Source of the DNA: Heterotrichella gracilis
Lineage: Eukaryota > Sar > Xanthophyceae > Tribonematales > Xanthonemataceae
Direction: 5' to 3'
Assembly (NCBI GenBank): GCA_032358255.1
Contig: JAULBX010025497.1
Coordinates: 1 to 64,000, forward strand
Length of the DNA stretch: 64,000 nt
This document shows positions 57,988-64,000 of this stretch, piece by piece. The notes beneath the pieces are model-generated. The model searched no databases and was not told where the DNA came from. It was given only the letters and a program-made list of their open reading frames with translations. Position numbers and translations under genes: made by a program. Positions within the stretch are counted from its first letter, which is position 1, and the number at the start of each line of letters is the position of its first letter.

Positions 57988-59515
57988 CTATAGGCTGGAC
58001 CGCTGTGTGACGTACGACACCACCACAGTGATGTCATCCATTTTCCCTCCCCGGTATGCAAACCCTGCTGTCATCGCCCCCACCGCAAAAGGTGACATGT
58101 GAGTGCTGTCCGCCGCCCGCATGCGCGCAAACTGGGCCACTGTGGTGGCCGCTGTCTTTGCGTCATCGCCTCGTTGCTGTGAGTAGCTGACCAGCGCACA
58201 GGCCTCGTCGGCAAAGACGTTGTCAAGCAGGCCGTCGGTGCCCACCACCAGGATGTCCCCCGGGGCCACTTGGATGGCAAAGCGCTGGGCTGCCTCTGGG
58301 CTGTCACTCATGTTTGGTAGGCTGCCCAGTTGGTAGGGGAAGTTGAAGCCGTGCTGCTGCTGCGGCGACTGGAACAGCACTGAGCCGTTGCGCACAATGA
58401 TGAAGCCAGAGTCTCCCAAGTTGGCGGCATGTAGCATGGTGCCTTCCAGCATGATGACCAGCGCTGTTGACGACCCCTGCAAGGTGAAACATTGGGGAGT
58501 GTCATCAAGTGCTAAGGGTGAGTAAACCCATGCATATAACAGGAGCCGCAAAAGTACTCAGTACAGCTGGAGGACCTTAGCAAACAGGTGGCAGAGGTAC
58601 AGGATTGCACGCGCAAGGCAACAGGTTGCTGTCGCATACGGTTGCCAACTGCTCCACCGGGTGTTGCCTATGTTTAGCAACGTCAGCATTGGGCATGCAT
58701 AATGGCTCTGTCATGTAGCGGATATGCATGCATATAATAAACTGTTTCAATTGGGTCCTTGGTGGAGCATAAAGAGCTGTCAGGTCGAGCAAGGCTTGCA
58801 AGCTCACCTTGACCTTGGTACCGGCGTGCGCATACTTCAAAACCTCAAGGGGAGTGGTATGTGTTCCCTTGGTGTCAGCAGCGGTCACAGCTTGGTTCGC
58901 CAAATACATCAATATCTTGGCGTACTGTCCAGCGTCAACGCCCACCTCCGCCCAGCTCCCCACACCGTCAGCTACGCCCACAGCCAGACCGTTGTCGCTG
59001 ATGAAGAGGGCGTCCTCGCCGCCTTTGTCCACCTTCTCTGGGTGTGGGATGATAGCTCCTGCGCTCACTAGGTGCGTGGCTGGCGACGTGCTGCTTTGCG
59101 TGGCGCCGTTGCTGGTCGACACCGTGGCTTCTGTGGCTGCATCAACTGCTGCAGAAGCCTGTGGGCCCTGCTCCAGCGCGCTCCCTCGGCTGTCCTCTGA
59201 AAACGCCCTGCATCCCAACGGGCTCCCCGTCACAAACAGGGATGCGGCTGTGATGCCTGCGCCTCCCGTCAAAAAGCTCGAGCTGGCGACGTTCCTAGCT
59301 GTTGCTGCAATGGTGCTTGCTACGTGGGCTTGGCTGAGCAGCTTTGACAGTGGGAAGTGGTGATGGCCGTGGCGGCAAGCTGACTGAACGAGCGCAACGG
59401 AAGTGCAGCCAGTGATGAAGTTCCTGACAGAGGCCATAGGATGAAAGTTCATAGCAGTACGGGGTTGGCCGATAATCACACGCATGGCTTGGCACAGGAC
59501 TTGGCAAGACCGCAT
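57988..59515 (-). CDS. PP2C-family protein phosphatase, PPTC7/PTC7 type, organelle-targeted
   Basis: Two exons give 398 aa: 59515-58808 and 58476-57988, joined in phase at 'HAGTKVK|GSSTAL'. Residues 1-~110 are a Ser/Ala/His/Arg-rich transit peptide; ATG 59515 is the first, with internal ATGs possible. The metal-binding acids of the PP2C fold are visible: GED (166-168), VADGVGSW (181-188), GDSG (257-260), TDGLLDN (316-322) and KMDDIT (381-386). The 'LHAANLGDSG' and 'QQQHGFNFPYQLG' segments are characteristic of the PTC7 branch. Relatives dephosphorylate mitochondrial proteins (Ptc7, acting on CoQ synthesis in yeast) or plastid proteins (PBCP on photosystem II). The compartment cannot be settled here. 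Confidence 0.92.
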
Positions 59516-60139
59516 CGAAGTTATGTCATTTGGGGGAGCTTGGGTGGGCCGGGCAAACAGTGCCGGTTGTCAAAACTGCGTGCAGAGCAGAAAGGGAGAA
59601 CCAAGCCACACTGTTGCTGCCTTGTGTTATCACTGCTGCTGCCCTTGTGATACAACTTGTGCTGCTTTCAAGGCAAAAGCCATGACAGCTCTGGCCTGCG
59701 AGGCGAGTCAGTGCAGGGTCAGCCTATTAAAATTCAGTTTTCATTTTCATTTTCACTTTTTAAAGTCTGCTTTCGTCATGGGTAAATTATACAGGGGAGA
59801 AAAACTTGGTGTTATTACAAAGAAAGACCAGCAGTTGCTAGTAGAGACTTCCCCATCAAAATGAACACTTGAACGCGTTATATCATGTATGCATGCCCAG
59901 AGGCAGCAGGTAGGAAAACAATACATACAAGGGTGGATCCCTCGGCAACAGACTGCTAAAAGCTTGGTGGTAGTGGTCGCAGTGATGGCTTTGCCACAAT
60001 ACATTATGCAGCATGTAATCACCAACGTCCACGCTGTTGTCCCTGGGGAGTTTTGCAACAATTGGTAGTAGTGGCAGCGGTGGCAGCGGTGGCATCGAGA
60101 GTGGCACGGGTGGCAAAAAACATGGCCCACTGCAGGCTG
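59516..60139. other. Spacer between PP2C promoter and MYND copy B 3' end
   Basis: It contains TTTTCATTTTCATTTTCA repeats (59737-59757) and a GGTGGCAGC tract (60068-60115). No gene seen. Confidence 0.55.
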
Positions 60140-63100
60140 TCACTGCGTTGCCTTGGTCCGGGATGCCCCCCCTTTGCGCTCGCTGCACGTCTGCCTGTGG
60201 ACCCCTTTCCAGTGCTCCACCTGGCAGGTGCGCCCACAGTACCAGGCACCCCCGCACTTGCACTTGCGCAGGGGCTCACCAGCAGTGGTGTTAGCACCGC
60301 ACTGGTAGCACACCTTCTTCCACCTCCCAGTCACCCTCTCCCACGTGACATCACCCCATGCCATTGCCATCGCCTTCCACGCACTGACATCATCCACCAG
60401 CACATGCACAGTCACCGCAGCAGCCTCTCGCTTGGCACGCCTGCCCCCTGGCTGTGAAGGTGCTGGTGGCTGCCACTGGGCGCACACCAGGCTGCCCTGG
60501 GACCCGCCAGGCTTGCCGCACCCCACCAGCGTTTGACCCACAAGTGACAGTGCCTGTGCCACCACCAACGGGGCAGGGGCCTTGGAGAGCAGCAGGCGGT
60601 TGCGCATGTCTGGCTCTGCCAAGGACAGTGCCAAGAGGTGGTGGCCATCCTCCAAGGACTTGGACATGCTGCGCAGCTCCTCCCACGCCTGTAAACAGCA
60701 CACAAGCGTGCAAGGTTTCACATCTGCTGCTGTCCGCCACTTGAAAAGCAACCTGTGCTCCAATGCAACCCAAACCAGAATTCACAATGTGAGCACCCAT
60801 CAAATTGGAAGTTTGGCTAACCTTTGGTCCAACCCCTGTCGCCTTTGAAGCCAGATATGCATCTACTCCCTGTAGCGCAGCAGGAGCTTGTGCAAACCTC
60901 ACGAAGTGGACGGTGGCAACCCAGCTAGACCCATGCAGCGTCCTCACATACTCCTTCCCATCACTCTTGCCCTTGCTGTCTGGCTGATAGCTTGGCAATG
61001 TAAGCCAGTATTGATGACAATACTCTGAGCTGTGAGGGTTGTCACCAGTGCTGTTAAGTGTTAACAGTAAGAGGGGCAGTTTGTATGCCATGCATGCACA
61101 AGGACAACATAAATGCACAACATTTTGCCATGAAGGAATCACTGACCAAAATCTACCTTTGGGAAGATGTCTTTTGAAACAAAGCACACACCCTGGCTAC
61201 CATTGTAAGAGATTGTGTCGTGAGGAAGAGCGGTATCCAGCCCCAGAGGCACCACATTAGTAATCTCTGCAACATCAAGTTGAAACAGTGCTCATTTAGA
61301 TTGGCTAGAAAAGGCAGCAAGGGCAATGGCCAACAGCAGCAGCAACCTAATGCCATGATAGAAAGAAAGAAAGGGACGCAAATGCCATGCATAGTAGATG
61401 ATGCTGCATCTAATCTGGTGCTTCACCTATCCTTGCAGATCTTTAAAAAAATGTCGTTCTTACTCTCATTGCATCCAAATGGTGGCATGTTCACGCAGAT
61501 TATTTTTAGTAGCCTTATTACATTCCTTAACTATCCCACATAGCCTCCCGTCCAGAAATGTGATGGCCTCCACCACATTTTGATATTTTTTCAATGCCCA
61601 TTCAATGGCAGTGCCGGAGATCACATACCTGTCGAATGGCAACACATACTAGCATACCATTTCAAGCATGGCAAAACTTGGCAGGTCAGGGCAGTTTAAC
61701 ACAGAATTGTCCAAAGAGACCATGTTCAAAAGGTAATGAAATAAAATGAGATCAATGAGATAAACGCATCAGTTTTCGCAAAGATGTTCGCCATCGCAGG
61801 AATACATTTTAGCACCCAGTCAAGTGCAGATGGGTAATATGACATGATTACACCTTTTGTTGACAATATGTGACACCATAGTATAGTGTGAAAACACAGG
61901 AGTGAGGTTCAACTGCACCTTGCAATTCCCTCGATCATCTGTTTAGTAGTGTAGTTGACATGAAGCGCAAGATGAGGCACCTCCCAGGAGCTAGCAGCTA
62001 CACTCAGCATCTCCGCATGCGTGGTTTGGTTGGGGCCACCTGCCACCAGTGCCTGCACCAGTGCTTTGAGGAACCCATGATGACACAGCATCAGTGACAG
62101 CTTTTTTGGCACCTGCAAAGGATACATACATTGCAATCCCATGCATAGGCTTTATGGGATTAGGTATCAGGAGGAATAGCTTGTGACAAACCATCATTTC
62201 AGCTACTTGCCAGGCATATGCTATTTGCACAGCACTGGCAATAGGACCAGCCATTTCACACAAACACCCCAGCACATGGCACCCCTTACAGAACCCTACC
62301 TTATCTCTCAACCTTGAGACCTGCCCTGCATGCTCTCGCTGCTCAACATCATGCATCGAAACATCTGCATCATGTACAGTTCTGCGTACTCCGTTTCTGT
62401 TGCAGAAGGTAGGCAGGTAGAGGGGCTGCTGAAGTGCTCAAGAAGGAAGTGGCACAAAGGTGCAACTAGCTTGTCCTGCAACAAGGTACACTGCATCATG
62501 AGATGATGTTTGTGCATGAGAATGCAGGATGCCGGGCAGGATCCAGTTGTATTTGTCTCTGAGAAGTGATCCAAACTGTGCTTGAAGACTTCAGAACATT
62601 CACACCGTCACTGCCTCCTACTGCTCTTACCTCCATAGTTTCATCATCCACCTGACCTGCTGAGGTATACATATGCATCAGAACAAAAAGCGCCTGTTCA
62701 CATAAAGCCCTCGCCCCAGCAATGCCACCTGGCGCATCCCTTGCCAGCGCCACCTGAGCCAGCCAGGTCACCAGCTCCCCAAGGGCATCACCATACTCTG
62801 CCAGCGGGTCAACACCGTCCCCACGGTGTAGCGCCTCGTTCTTCATTAGTTGCAAGACAGAATCCACCTGGCGAGCTAAGAGGCACACTATGAAATCATC
62901 TCGATCACAAGGCTCTAGTTTTTTGGGACCCTCTTGGAACATTTTCGCCATCAACAGCCTGTGGTGATGCTCTGATCCCGTGAGGAACTGCACTGTGCTG
63001 GGCAGCTTCAGCAGCGCTGCAGCCGTTGAAACACTCTCTTCAGAAGCCAACTCCTGGAACAGCTGCACAGCCTGTATGTACATGAGGCCCTCGCAGCCTA

Positions 63101-63560
63101 GAGCGCTGTAAGCTGGGTCAGGCTGGCCATCAAGTCAGGATGGCGTGTGAGCAGCAACGGCCTCTGCTCCGGCAGGCGAATGACAATGACCCTGCAAACA
63201 TCAGTAATGCTCTCGATTGTAAACATTCTCCTGGCCTCCCATTCATCGACTGCGCTTGAGGTACTGTTTTGATGGGGTGGGTTGCCTCCAAGGTGTGCCA
63301 AAGCAACAAGGAGGTCGACCAACTGGTCCTGCACTCCTTCCTGGATGAGCCACCTGCAAAGCAAACAGGCCTGAGCACAAGCAATGGAATCTGGTGCCTG
63401 ATGCTGTTCAAAGCAGGGGTCAGATGACCAGTGATAAGTAATAGCTTGGCTAGTCATTTCTGGCATGCATTGGAAGCAGCCACAGATTTGGAGGGGCCTG
63501 ATCTACCTGACAACCATGTTCCCATGCTGCTTATGAGCTTCCTCCTCTAAGGACAGATCC
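60140..63560 (-). CDS. MYND-finger protein with armadillo-like helical region, copy B
   Basis: Minus-strand exons read: ~63560-63507, 63353-~63260, ~63192-63105, ~63105-62631, 62475-62313, 62112-61919, (unclear 61850-61640), 61628-61495, 61266-61157, 60983-60822, 60688-60140 (stop). The long middle exon is Leu/Ala/Glu helical ('SVSTAAALLKLPSTVQFL', 'ALGELVTWLAQVALARD'). The last exon ends in a complete MYND finger: C-x2-C-x11-C-x-C, YCGRTC, HWKGVH-x3-C. Alignment to copy A shows one base missing near 63110, between 'DLMASLTQL' and 'LGCEGLMYIQAVQLF', shifting the frame. The start is beyond or near the window edge. Function unknown; MYND proteins often act in transcriptional repression or chaperoning. 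Confidence 0.72.
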
Positions 63561-63586
63561 GTCAGCATAGCAGCCCAACACACTCC

Positions 63587-64000
63587 GTGCCTTTCCTCTC
63601 CTGCACAGTTGAAGGTGTAGGGTTTAGGGTGTAGGTACGGTGCCTTTCCTCTTCTGCACAGTTGGGAGGTACAGGCAGGTGGATGGCCGCACACAGCACA
63701 TGCACATGCGGGCTGGTGGCGACGTACTGTCCAGGACTAGGATGAAGGGATGAAGTGCAGGTGCGCGTGAATCGGGTGCCATGGCTAGTACATGGGTTTG
63801 GGACATCAGTGCACGATGAATGAAAACAGGTATCAACACATCTCACGTGGTTTTAAACATGAATAGCTCACCTAACGTGATGGCGGACAACAGCAATCGG
63901 ATGTAGGGTTTAGGGTTTTGAACATGAATACCTCACCTAATGGGATGGCGGCCAGCAACAATCGAATTTAAGGGTTAGGGTTTTGAACATGAAGAGCTCA
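63587..64000 (-). repeat. Tandem border repeats at the window end
   Basis: GTGCCTTTCCTCTTCTGCACAGTTG occurs twice (~63588-63612 and 63640-63664), separated by GTAGGGTTTAGGG. A ~75-base unit (TTTTGAACATGAATAGCTCACCTAA...GGCGG...CAACAATCG) with GTAGGGTTTAGGG joints is repeated at about 63850-64000. These resemble the exon-border duplications elsewhere and suggest a further MYND-gene exon just beyond the edge. Confidence 0.7.

Noticed and set aside
1-64000. tRNA, rRNA, retrotransposon or viral genes
   Set aside because: I looked for tRNA-like cloverleafs, reverse transcriptase or integrase motifs, and capsid-type ORFs, and saw none that I could support.

Overview
This is a nuclear segment of a eukaryote, most likely a green alga (Viridiplantae, probably Chlorophyta). 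Genes are split by many GT-AG introns. Exons are GC-rich, while introns and spacers are more AT-rich. Introns carry degenerate plant-type telomere units (TTTAGGG/CCCTAAA). The recognisable proteins fit a photosynthetic eukaryote: a NEF1-like membrane protein, ATG13, a COQ3 methyltransferase, a PPTC7-type PP2C, a CobW/COG0523 GTPase, a TMEM144-like transporter, GT61 and GT77 glycosyltransferases, and a MYND-finger family. The species cannot be named from the sequence alone.

Layout: NEF1-like 3' part (+, 46-5525); secreted GT61 glycosyltransferase (+, 6863-11241); GT77-type nucleotide-sugar transferase (-, 12453-15063, with frame breaks); BBE/PCMH FAD-linked oxidase (+, 16187-25053); ATG13 (+, 26475-33311); a fragment of a MYND-family gene (-, 34003-34632); an unassigned exon-like ORF (+, 35128-35440); a 700-aa coiled-coil protein (-, 37050-41637); CobW GTPase (+, 42409-45779); TMEM144-like transporter (+, 46414-49112); COQ3 (-, 49973-52046); MYND gene copy A (+, 53004-56781); PP2C (-, 57988-59515); MYND gene copy B (-, 60140 to about 63560). 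For eight genes I joined exons by splice phase to complete open frames: GT61 534 aa, FAD oxidase 478, ATG13 818, coiled-coil 700, CobW 531, TMEM144-like 361, COQ3 339, PP2C 398.

There is no operon-like logic; these are independent nuclear genes. Loose functional themes are wall or glycan synthesis (NEF1-like, GT61, GT77), mitochondrial or plastid housekeeping (COQ3, PP2C, CobW) and autophagy (ATG13).

The most striking signal is structural. Many introns hold decaying partial copies of the adjacent exon edge, splice signal included, in direct tandem. The copies are often separated by short CCCTAAA/TTTAGGG runs. The clearest arrays are five copies of the start of FAD-oxidase exon 9 (23792-24272) and four of the end of its exon 3 (18539-18905). 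In the GT77 gene a telomere-like motif lies exactly at a coding frameshift. This looks like ongoing tandem duplication with telomere-like junctions that lengthens introns and sometimes breaks genes.
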